Assembly: GCA_026168455.1 (NCBI GenBank)
Contig: CM047426.1
Location: 33,415,058-33,479,057 of the forward strand
From: Theocolax elegans
Taxonomy: Eukaryota > Arthropoda > Insecta > Hymenoptera > Cerocephalidae
Direction of reading: 5' to 3'
Length of the DNA stretch: 64,000 bases
Shown here: one piece after another, positions 13,909 through 24,300 of the stretch
How positions within the stretch are numbered: the first letter of the stretch is position 1
Layout of the letters: each line of letters opens with the position of its first letter
Translations under genes and position numbers: made by a program
Notes under the pieces: generated by a model
The model's database searches: none
Told to the model about the DNA's origin: nothing
What the model saw: only the letters and a program-made list of their open reading frames with translations

Positions 13909-16069
13909 CATAAAAAATGAAGAAATAATATCTACTATTTAACAATATGTAATAAACATTACTTAAATTTGACGAAAACACTCACACGCGTAGCTTATAG
14001 CTAAACTCAATTTGAAACATATTTAAGGTTGTTCTTATCGTATATAAAGACCTTTTTAAAAGTAATTATTATTTTTAGTTTTATCAACATTATGTACCAA
14101 ATAGAGGTATATATAGAAAAATCAAGAGTTTAAGGAGGAGTAATAATTTTATATACAAATTTTTATATATATAAATTATATAATATATAATATAAATTAT
14201 ATAATTATATAATATATATAATTTTTATATATATAAATTCGTCTTGCGATTGTGCTGATATCGCTACCGTATCAAAAGTTCATGACAAAGTACTGAAATC
14301 AAACGTATTTGGGCTCATTTTCTTCCTTAATAAATTTTATGACTAGTTGCCGATAGGATCTGAGTAACTGGAATCATTGTTGATGCGTAAATGACAATTT
14401 TTTACGAAAAAAAATTCAATAATCAATTTCGTTAAAAGGTGGAAAAACCACCTTAAATGCTTAAGCAAATTTATACCAATTTGGATGTCACGTGTCGTCT
14501 GAACCTATCCGAGTCAACCAGGCATGTATCAAAATCCTTCGAAAATTTTTTCTCCAAACATTACGTATTGAAATTGTCGAATAATTAGTGAACTAGCCAG
14601 TCAAAGTCAGCAATTCACAACTAGGATAGAGATCCAGTATATTTAATAAATAGGAAGTTTGTCCTACGTGTCCTCATTTAGAGTCTATTATAACATGATC
14701 TCTTCTACTTTCCTTATTCTTATTATTCTAAAAATTATTAAAGTTATATGTCAAAAATTTAAAACTACACGCGACAAGAGAAAATATATTTATAAATTAT
14801 TAAAATCTAATTGAAAGCGAACAAAAATATGTTCAATAACTCAATGCAATGGTTAAAATGTAATGTAAAAAATAGTTCCAACGGGCAGATCGCTAAAACA
14901 TGATATACCAGGATTGAATAATAAGTATCAATATCTTATTTATCGAAATGGCACGCGCCGCGGTTTTCCGTGTCTACGCGAAGCCTGTCATATCCGCCCG
15001 AAAGTTTCATCTCTCATTGTTTCTCGGAATATAAACCTCAGGATGTGGGTGCCGAGAAGAGCCAACGAAATCCGGTAAGAGAGTAAGAAAAGAGCTGTAG
15101 CTTGCGCGCAGAAAAATAAAAAGCGAGAGATAGACGCGTGGCTTTGGATATCGCGGTTACATCTCGTGGGATCCTCATTCTCGTCACGCCGGATTGTTTT
15201 ACCCTTTGATCGTGTACGATGGCCTCGCCCAAGAAAAAGGCTTTACCTTTGTACGTGTGCCGCCGAAACTCCCCCATTTGTACAAACTTGCTCGGTTCTT
15301 TCCAACAACCGCTTCAGCAACTTCTATCCATTTTCATAACGCTCTTTACTATCTACCACTTTCTATTATTCGCCACTGGCATCATATACCACGTTCCATT
15401 TGCATGAAAAGACAAACGGTGTTATTTTTTATCTTTTGTTTTTCTGTTTAAAAGTCCCTCGGCGAGTACGTATTTTAATTCGAGTGAACAAGACTCAAAC
15501 CGATTGAGTGACTCCGAGTTCATTATACTCAATGGTTAAATGATAAACTGGTGCGATCGGTTTTCGATTGGCTTTCCGTTCCTCACGGCGTCGACGTCCT
15601 CGGAATCGCAATTTAATAATTCCATCTAACGCGCATGCCATGCGTCACCATATTCGCAAATAATGCGCACACGAGGTAACGCTTTCACGAGCTCTCGTAG
15701 GCGCCCGCGTGTCCTTATCATCGATGCAATCAATCCCACTCAATTAGACTGATCATTGATTATTGCCTTGCCATCCGTTGCTACGCGTGACAAACAGCGT
15801 TCTGAGATTTTCTCTGGATAAAGGGAATGTGCTGGTATCATCGGTGTTCAGTTTGAGGAGTCAATGCCTTTTGTGATTAAAGCGCCTTGAGTTCCATCAC
15901 TTTATAAATATTTTCAATCAACACTATACTACTTAGATTAGAATAAACTACGTTTGCATTCTATTTACACTTGAACTTTAATATTATTTAGCTTGAAATA
16001 CCATAAAATGAAAAAATAGGATGTAATTGATTAATATTTTAAGTAATAAATAATTGTAAACTTTGCATA
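13909..16069. other. Non-coding stretch with an AT-rich palindromic patch
   Basis: Bases 14145-14240 are almost pure A/T, with the block AATTTTTATATATATAAATT at 14157 and again at about 14220. Bases 14950-15870 are GC-richer. No gene, RNA or element could be supported. Confidence 0.5.
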
Positions 16070-16963
16070 TGGGGTATTCCACGTGAAGTGGTCCGATCAA
16101 AATTTTAAAATGCACCAAATTTTGGGTACACATTGCAAATGTTTTTCAGAATACAGAAAAAAATTTTTAGGTACTGGAATCTATTTGCTCAAAAGTTATT
16201 CTAACCTCAAAAAGTGAATTTTTTCTAGTTTTTTTCAACACCAGCTGGGTTTACCGCTATTTAACTCAAAATCTATCAACTTTTACTATAAAACATTATA
16301 TATAACATTCGTTGCTAACTATGTCTAGAATTTATCCAAAAGTCTAAAAAAAAGCTTGAAGCAATACCTTTCAAATGGTCTGTAGCATTTTTGGGGCCTT
16401 CAATTTTGTAAAAAGTTATGATAATTTAAAGAAACTCGAAATTTTTTTAAAAATTTAAATGGGAATTACCACGTTAATTTTTGTGAATTTTATGTCTTTC
16501 TTTAAATTATCATAACTTTTTACAGAATTGAAGGCCCCAAAAATGCTACAGACCATTTAAAAGGTATTGCTTCAAGCTTTTTTTTAGACTTTTGGATAAA
16601 AAAATCAATTGTGGCGCACTTACACTATTTTTAAGTTGAATATTGACATGTAGTTTATGTAACATTAACCTTGAGATTAGAAATTCTAAACCAGAAGGAT
16701 AAATTCTAGACATAGTTAGCAACGAATGTTATATATAATGTTTTATAGTTAAAGTTGATAGATTTCGAGTTAAATAGCGGTAAACCCAGCTGGTGTTGAA
16801 AAAAACTTGAAAAAATTCACTTTTGAGGTTAGAATAACTTTTGAGCAAATAGATTCCAGTACCTAAAAATTTTTTTCTGTATTCTGAAAAACATTTGCAA
16901 TGTGTACCCAAAATTTGGTGCATTTTAAAATTTTGATCGGACCACTTCACGTGGAATACCCCA
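16070..16963. mobile_element. Full-length palindromic MITE in a TA site
   Basis: Two inverted arms meet near 16,470. The outer ends are TGGGGTATTCCACGTGAAGT and its reverse complement, and each is flanked by TA (16068-16069 and 16964-16965). A TA target duplication fits Tc1/mariner-type transposition, but that is only suggestive. The arms match closely for about 270 bp and again for about 130 bp around the middle. The right arm carries an extra ~103-bp block (see the separate entry). The 88-residue frame on the minus strand is a by-product of the arm, not a gene. Confidence 0.8.
16594..16703. repeat. Extra block in one arm, bounded by GGATAAA direct repeats
   Basis: The right arm of the palindrome has about 103 bp with no partner in the left arm. 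GGATAAA occurs at 16594-16600 and again at 16697-16703, while the left arm has the equivalent motif only once. This fits either an insertion with a 7-bp target duplication or a deletion between repeats in the left arm. Confidence 0.7.
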
Positions 16964-17988
16964 TATATATATATATATAGATTATACTTTAACACAAGGC
17001 GTTTAATGAATTAGCAAATTCTTAAAGAGGTACAACACCATTAAATAAACAATTACAAATTTTATTATAAATCATTCTAATTAAAACGTATATAAACTAC
17101 ATATTGTCTACAGTTAGTAGATATATTTATCTATATTGTGGGGGAAGTAGGACCTCTCTATACCTATATATAATGCTTACTTATAGCACATAGCAAACTC
17201 AAAATTCACCTACCGTAACATTCGAAGGAAGCTGATAGACCAAGTGAGTTCTTACTGAAGGAGATTGTTTAAAAATATATTTATTTATGGTATAAATACA
17301 GGGATTTTGATTTGAATATATAGAAAAACTTCTATAATAGTATTAGTAATTTTTAGGCACGATCGTTGCACGAGAATGCCTTATATTTTCACCATCGCGA
17401 AAAATGTAACAGCATAAATATTGTTTATTCATACATAGAAACATTTTTCGTCCAGAAAATAAGTCATTTTAAACGTTTTTGAAAAAGTATGTATGTGTGT
17501 ACGTATGTATGTAGTCAAGTTAATCGAATAACTCAGCCAATTTTGAACCGATTTGCCTGAAATTTTAATGATATCTTCTACATAAATAGAATAGTAAACT
17601 TGACCAAATTGGTCAAATAGGTCGTGAAAGGTAGCACTTTTTAAAAAGGCGCTAAAACGTTTTTCTACGACATAATATAATAAAATTAAATAATCTAAAA
17701 TATAAATATAGAAAATGTTTAAATATAAAATATGTGATAATTTTTGTATTAATAAAATATTACTTATGTCGACTGTAGTATAACTAAATTAATTAATATT
17801 TTTATCGGTCTTACAGTCAATTATATGGGCAATCAGATTGCCCTACTTATAATCACCCCCGAAGAATCTATAAAAATAAAAATAAAAAATATAAAAAATA
17901 AAAACACTAACTAAACATAAAAACAAATTATTAATAAAGCAATCTGACTGCCCCCCTGCACCAAAAATCTACTAACCCCAAATATGAT

Positions 17989-18028
17989 GTCCGACGTTTC
18001 GAGCTCGCTGCTGCTCCTCATCAGGGAC
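17989..18028 (-). ncRNA. Small hammerhead ribozyme motif (copy 1)
   Basis: Read on the minus strand this is base for base the same as the plus-strand copy: stem I 5' strand GTCC (18028-18025), core CTGATGA (18024-18018), stem II region (18017-18001), core GAAA (18000-17997), then C, G, TC and stem I 3' strand GGAC (17992-17989). Stem III is reduced to a single C-G pair. Such forms are known from Penelope-like elements and are thought to work as dimers. Cleavage is predicted after the C at 17993. Activity is unproven. Confidence 0.6.
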
Positions 18029-18157
18029 TGAAATGAAAATCTATTCCACACGATATTTAAACCCTCAAAAAAAAGGTGAATTTATTTAGGGTGGGTCCTT
18101 GGAGTGGGGAGGCTTTTTTGAGGGTTTAAATATCGTGTGGAATAGATTTTCATTTCA

Positions 18158-18197
18158 GTCCCTGATGAGGAGCAGCAGCGAGCTCGAAACGTCGGAC
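18158..18197 (+). ncRNA. Small hammerhead ribozyme motif (copy 2)
   Basis: Stem I 5' strand GTCC (18158-18161), conserved core CTGATGA (18162-18168), stem II (18169-18185), core GAAA (18186-18189), a one-base-pair stem III (C18190, G18191), then TC with cleavage expected after 18193, and stem I 3' strand GGAC (18194-18197). Stem II pairs GAGC or G/AGC with GCTC around an 8-nt loop and leaves one extra G bulged near its base. Both catalytic core blocks match the hammerhead consensus. Known dimeric hammerheads of Penelope-like elements have this very short stem III. The bulged G is a possible weakness. Confidence 0.65.
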
Positions 18198-19312
18198 ATC
18201 ATATTTGGGGTTAGTAGATTTTTGGTGCAGGGGGGCAGTCAGATTGCTTTATTAATAATTTGTTTTTATGTTTAGTTAGTGTTTTTATTTTTTATATTTT
18301 ATATTTTTTATTTTTATTTTTATAGATTCTTCGGGGGTGATTATAAGTAGGGGCAATCTGATTGCCCATATAATTGACTGTAAGACCGATAAAAATATTA
18401 ATTAATTTAATTTTTGTATTGTAACTTTTTATGTACAACTGAATGCTGGCAAGTTAAACGCATAAAAGTGTCAAAATAGTGCAAAAAACCCGTTTTTTCT
18501 ACTTTATAAAGACAAATATAAATTGTACTGTAAAAGTTTAAACGAAAAAAATCTTAATAAGATAAATTTTTTTGTATACAACACTTTTTGCTTAGATGAA
18601 TATTTTTAAAGTTACGTACAAAAAAACAGTTGAAAAAGCCTAAAATGTACAATAAAAGAAGCTATTTAGACATTAACTAAATAAATATTGATTTTACGTA
18701 GAATTTTAAATGTAAGAAATGTTCATCACAATAAAAAAAAACTTTTGTTCACCTTTTAATTGGTTTTGAAAATGTATGTAGGTATGTATGTATGTACTAT
18801 GTATGTAAACAAGTCAATCGAAAATTCAGTCTATTTTTTACCCATTTGGCTAAAATTTATGTTCATAGTAACTTCTGAATGTTATAGTTGTTTATTTCTA
18901 AAAGCACATAACGTTCGTGCCTGAAATGTAAAAGCGTATAGCGTTTACATATTTTTGACCCTCTAGTTTTTATTAATTTTTTGTTAATTTAACAAATAAA
19001 TGTTGTAACTTCTTTTCTATATATTCAAATTAAAATCTTTATATTCGTATATCATAACTAATATATTTGTAAAGAATAGCTCTGAGTTTAAGCTCGTTTA
19101 GTCTATTGGCTTCTTTCGAACCTTACGGTACGTAAATTTTGAGTAGCTACGTGCTATAAGTAAGCATTATATAGAGGTACAGAGAGGTCCTACTTCCCCT
19201 ACAACATAGGTAAATATATTTACTAACTGTAGACAAAATTTAGTTTATATATGTTTTAATTAGAATGATTTATAATAAAATTTGTAATTGTATATTTAAA
19301 AGTGTTGTACCC

Positions 19313-21302
19313 CCTGAATATACTTGTTAAAATTGAAATATTTATATCACTGCACATCGATATATGTTGATAGTATAAAAAATTTGCATCACGAAATATA
19401 CGGTGCATACACGTTGATTCGTATGTAAGCAGCAAGGCGAAGCGGAATAACACGTAGAGTAACGAATTCTCCATAAACATCAATCTACCGTAACAATAAA
19501 AAGAAGGGCGCGAAAAGGAAAAAAGGAGGAGGCTAACAAAAATTGAAAAGGTAATCTTTCCCTTAAAGCCAATTAAGCGAAAGAGTAAGCGCGTAGGATT
19601 AGGGGCAGAGGAAGTAGAGAGAGAGAGAGAGAGAAAGAGAGAGGGATAGAGAGATGAAGGGAGGGTAGAGAAGCTGTTGAATCGGCGAGGTGACGTAAAT
19701 TTAATTATCGAACCGTCCCATGGTATACGCATATCCGCCCTCTCCGCTGGCGGCGGCTGGTGCACATCGAGTCGCGCATATCGAAGAGCTTTTAATAAAA
19801 ACCCATTGCCGCAAGTGGAAAATCCGATAGAGCCCCCGAAGCGTGCAAGCAAATATTTTTTTGCTTCTCACCAGCTTTTTTTGTTTTATCCCTCTCTCGT
19901 TCAATCGGGTACGCGGTTTTGAGTGCGCAAGCTATCGGTTTGCAAGTCTCGCTAATACCTTTTGATAACCAATTTACATCCGAGTCCTCTCCACGCGTGT
20001 CACTCCCGTCGATTTTTCACTTTGTATACAATAAAAATTCGAGTACTTTCTTTTAAACGGCTCCATATCGTTCTCGTTTAACCACACCCTTTCCTTCTTG
20101 ATCAATCTCCGTATATTATTGCACTCTCTATTACGCGTTCAAATGTCAACCTTTTTTTATTTGATTTTACGTTCTATTCGACGATTGTAATGATCGATGT
20201 ATAATATTTTTTAAACCACAAGTTATAATGACAATTATTTATAGACAAACGTAAATGAACAGTTAAAAAAATTGCAACTCGGTGTATATAATGAAGTTTA
20301 TCGGATACCACGTATGTAAAAAGTTGCGCGAATGTGGTGGGTCGCATCGATTTGCGGTGTAAAAGGTTGCACTTGATGTATTTTTATTTATCGCCCGCAT
20401 ACATATTGCGTGTATATATGCGGCGATCGTTCTCTCCACCCTTGGCGCGTTAAATCGCATTACGTAGATAAATTGCATTTCCAGGAACTCGACCGGCTTT
20501 TTCTCGCGACGGATTGAAATTGAATTGTTTTGTACGGTTATTCGTTCCATACATCCGTACAAGAAGTAGACAAATTATTTGTGTCGACTTAATTTATAAA
20601 GTATAACTGAAAATCGATACAAGCCATTTCTTAAACACTGCAATTGTTATTTAATTTCATCATTATTATTAGTATTATGGAAGTGTAGTGTCGATAGATA
20701 TCAAATAATTAAAATCTGCAGAATAAACATTTAACCTAAGAAGAAAACTTACACAAAATATGTTATAATAATTTTTTCTTGGATTTTTTACAAGCTATAT
20801 ACTAACTAAATAGCGTTATTAATAATAAAAAATGGCTTGATATTGTATATAACATCATTGTCCATTAATATTTTATATACGTATACAATGGCTAATACGA
20901 TATTTCAATGGTTTCTATATTATTATTATCATTGATAATAAAATCCTGGTTATTTTAATTAGTAATTTTAAATCAGGATAAATATGGGTAAGCCGGTAAT
21001 TTGTAAGTTGAAAAAAAGCCCACGAAAAGGCTGAAAAGTAAAAAAAAGTGGAATCAAAACGGGCATTATTTAAACGAGGTGAGAGCGATATACAGAGAGG
21101 TTCGATTAGCGTACACCTGACTTCCCAACCTCCCGTCCGGTACGAGCCGTCAATCGGATCCGCCAACATGGGTATCACTTACATGCAAATCCGCAGCTGA
21201 AATCCCTCGCACCGCTGCAGCGAGATACGCAACCGGGCGTGTTTCCACGCGAAATGCGAAATGAAAGTGGTAGGAGGAGGGAACCGATCGGCTGCTGAAT
21301 AA
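19313..21302. other. Non-coding stretch with a (GA)n run
   Basis: It contains (GA)n at 19616-19645. Bases 19650-20120 are GC-richer, and 20130-20990 are AT-rich. The frame at 19256-19852 (minus) begins inside the neighbouring element and passes through the GA run, so it is not a gene. Confidence 0.55.
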
Positions 21303-21352
21303 GAGATGAACCGAGGGAGAGAGGGAGAGAAAGAGAGAGAGAGAGAGAGAGA
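21303..21352. repeat. (GA)n microsatellite
   Basis: Interrupted then perfect GA dinucleotides. On the minus strand it gives the long leucine-serine alternation in the frames at 21150-21710, which I reject as coding. Confidence 0.9.
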
Positions 21353-24300
21353 ACGTGCGAACGAGAGAGAAACCGATAACCCCATGCCCAGGAGAAACTA
21401 AAGGGGAAAAAAGGGAGAAACGAGAGCGCGGTGAATAGTACGAACAGTCGGAGGTGGAGAGGCGCGATGTATTAATTACCAATATTGATGTCCATTTGCA
21501 ATGAATTGATGTGTGGTCAGCGTTGCAGTTGCGCAGTTTCACGCACAGCACACGAGGGGAAATGCCCTGCTTGCAAATGTAAGCCCGTGCATATACATCG
21601 CGATGATCCCCGCGCCAAATGTATATTCCCTTCGATTCGACGCGTCCGGCCACTGCTCCCGATGTATTAAACACTTGATACATCGGTGGTCCTTGCTCGT
21701 TCGACGCCACGTCACGGGAAATACGACCACTTGGATTCGATGGCTCGCGTGTCCGATGTGGTCGCGCCTTTCATTACTCACCTTGTATTTCTTGACCCTA
21801 TATTTCTGAACAATACATTCTTGCTCGTTGTTTGTGCCGCTTTAAATATGTGTAAACCTTTAATTTTGCACAATTTAGAGATTCACATTATTCACAATCA
21901 TTTGCTTCCAAAACCGTTTAATGAAAAATAAACAGTAATTTCTTACTATTATTGGTTATATAAAGTGCATAAATTAAAGTTTCTTTTAATTTGAAAAAAC
22001 GAAAAAAACATAAGGTAGCCACTGACATTCTCGAATCATCGTACGAAACATATACATATGGGTTACTAATAAAGTAAATGAATAAAATGGTTATTATCGA
22101 AAGTTAGCGATATTCGTAAGGTGCAAATAGAGTAAGTATGTATAAGTAAGGGAACTAATACTCTGAGAAACTTTTTCGTTGATACCCTATGCTTAGAGAA
22201 ACCAGAGGGTATTGGGGAGTAACGCTGTATATTTACTTACTCGCAGGAATCGCGAGGGTGTCAAGAAGGAAGGGGTTGAGCATCAACGAGGATGAATATG
22301 CGACATCTCCCAAGACGATCGTAGAGAGGCATGGGACACGGTAGGGGAAGGCGAGGTTTCGAGGAGAGCGAGATAGCGGGTTCAGGATGCAGAAACGGTC
22401 GTTAAGATTTATGGGGAGCTAGGCATGGTCCTGGGGTCTTTAGCCGCTTATTAGCATGCGGTATATCACGGCGAGCGTTGCGGCGCAGTCCGCGACAATA
22501 ATTAGATAGATACGAGACGCGAGCACTGGACGGTGGGGTGAGAGCGGGAGAGCGAGAGAGAGTGAGAGGAGGGGGGGGGGGGAGCGCGGGAGACTCGGAT
22601 CCCCCGTCCACGAGCCTCCAAATTGTAAGCGAAGGTATCTATCTACACAATGTCAGCTTAAGGATGGAGAAGCCGGTCCGCGAGGGAGAGCGACCCGAGG
22701 AAGCTCGACCGCTTCTGATGCAGCTGCACTGACCAGTGTCTATGCAGTTATATGCAAATCACAGAACCCGTACCGCACAATGTCCTTCTTGGCTAAACAA
22801 ATAAACAATAACGATTGATCCTCCTGACTAGTGTTGACAAACATACGGATATCTAATTGACTTTGCTTTGTTGCTTCTCTTATCGCACAATGTTATCAAA
22901 ACACTCATAGTTTACGTGAGACCACTTGGAAATTAATCAGTAAACGTCTTCTACCAATTTATAAATATACTATTTTTGGATCATAGTTCAAATTATTTAT
23001 TTCAAAACATTGTATAAGTATAGATGCATTTTTTCATGCATCTTTTACTAATGTATCATTTTAGCATTTTTCCTAATGTTTTTTTTAAATAACATTTTTA
23101 CCGAAGAATTTCCAGTTGCTCACTTTAATCAACACTCCCGATTACGTTAATGTAAATTAAAATAAATGATTTAAAAAATAACCCAATAAATAAATAATTG
23201 TAATTGTAAAAAATTGTAAAAAACAGAGATGGAAATGCGGATGCTTAATATTTGGTATGTAGAGGGGCTTGTGAGGTAAGTAAAGATTTATGGTAATGGG
23301 TTAGACACGTGATAGACAAGAGTGAGGGGCCTTGATGCGGTTATTGCAATATTCGCTCGAGAGCGGGAGGATGATCTCTGTCTAGGCCGATGAAACGCTT
23401 GCGCGGAAAATCAGAGACAGTTTCGCGCAGGTAGGGGCTGCAAGGAGATCTTACCGCAATGACGTGCGGTCGAATCGCTCCGATGAAATGACGGATCCTG
23501 TGCGTGACATTCGATATTATGTTTCGCGGCCGGATGCATTCGGTTCAACTGTATCTGCACTGATCTCTCTACGAAATCCTGTGCATCCGATGTACGAATT
23601 AACGATCACCCGTCTTAACGTTTTCCGTTATCATAACAAATCATCTTTTCTTCACGATCCATTACGAGTTACTCAAATTAATTAATCCTTATTACTATTC
23701 TATTAATTTACCATTTTTATTTCTTTCTTCAATTATCGGAATGTATATCGCGATCAATACCTTTCCTTCCAAGTACAATGATTGTTTTCACTATAGTTAT
23801 ATTACGATTTTGCATAATATATATATATATAGATATATAATGAATGATTAGATAGAATATGCCGATATACTAACTTTCTTATCTTTTACGAGCTATCGAC
23901 AGACAATATTAAAACTGTACACTATCCAATTATTTTATCAATCAGTATATTGGGTTATTGCACATTGAAGTTATCAATAATAATTTATTAATTATAATTT
24001 TTCAAAATATGAATAATACCGAATATAAAAAAAATATTTATTTACAATAAGTGGAAAAATAGAAAGAAATAAGCAAGGTCACAAGCAATTAGAGGATTAA
24101 ATGATAAATTGAATCAATCGATCGTAGGCAAGTGCGATGACGGTTGCACAAGTTGAATAGACGAGGCCTGTGGGTGTCGTCGCACGGTATGTCCAGTGGA
24201 TTCATAGGCAAGCAGCCGTCGGCATCGCGCAAACACGCTTGGAATCGCACTGGGCATACAACGTACGTGTGTACATATGCACGACTAGGAGGAGGTAGAG

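Larger units (their letters stand above)
17785..18409. mobile_element. Palindrome of two head-to-head Penelope-like 3' fragments
   Basis: Left arm 17785-18074 and right arm 18113-18409 are near-perfect inverted copies around a ~38-bp spacer. Each arm reads outward from the centre: a TTGAGGGTTTAAATATCG block, a hammerhead-like motif, about 150 bp with TTTGGGGTTAGTAG, an A/T-rich tract, then a GGGCAATC inverted repeat near the outer end. I assign it to Penelope-like elements only because of the small hammerhead motif, which is known from that group. No reverse transcriptase or GIY-YIG endonuclease is present. The arms are far more alike than those of the enclosing element, so this part is probably younger. 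Confidence 0.6.
17029..19312. mobile_element. Long-terminal-inverted-repeat element, ~2.3 kb
   Basis: The left end starts GGTACAACAC and the right end finishes with its reverse complement GTGTTGTACC. The two arms pair with moderate divergence for about 220 bp: 17029-17250 and 19083-19312 share the TTATAAATCATTCTAATTAA block, the GTAGGACCTCTCTATAC-like block and the TACCGTAA block. Weaker pairing continues to about 17370. Inside, two similar modules lie in direct orientation (17490-17575 and 18778-18890), each a GTATGTATG run followed by TCAA-TTAATCGA-like sequence. A separate palindrome occupies the centre. No protein frame is present, so it is non-autonomous. The superfamily is unknown. Confidence 0.65.

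Noticed and set aside
14145..14240. AT-rich inverted repeat
   Set aside because: The pairing is explained by simple A/T repeat composition, with no definable ends.
16729..16995. 88-codon minus-strand frame
   Set aside because: It is one arm of the palindromic MITE read through.
19256..19852. 198-codon minus-strand frame
   Set aside because: It spans the terminal repeat of a transposon and a GA repeat, with no recognisable domain.
21150..21710. 186-codon minus-strand frame
   Set aside because: Its centre is the translated (GA)n microsatellite (alternating Leu-Ser), and other frames overlap it on both strands.
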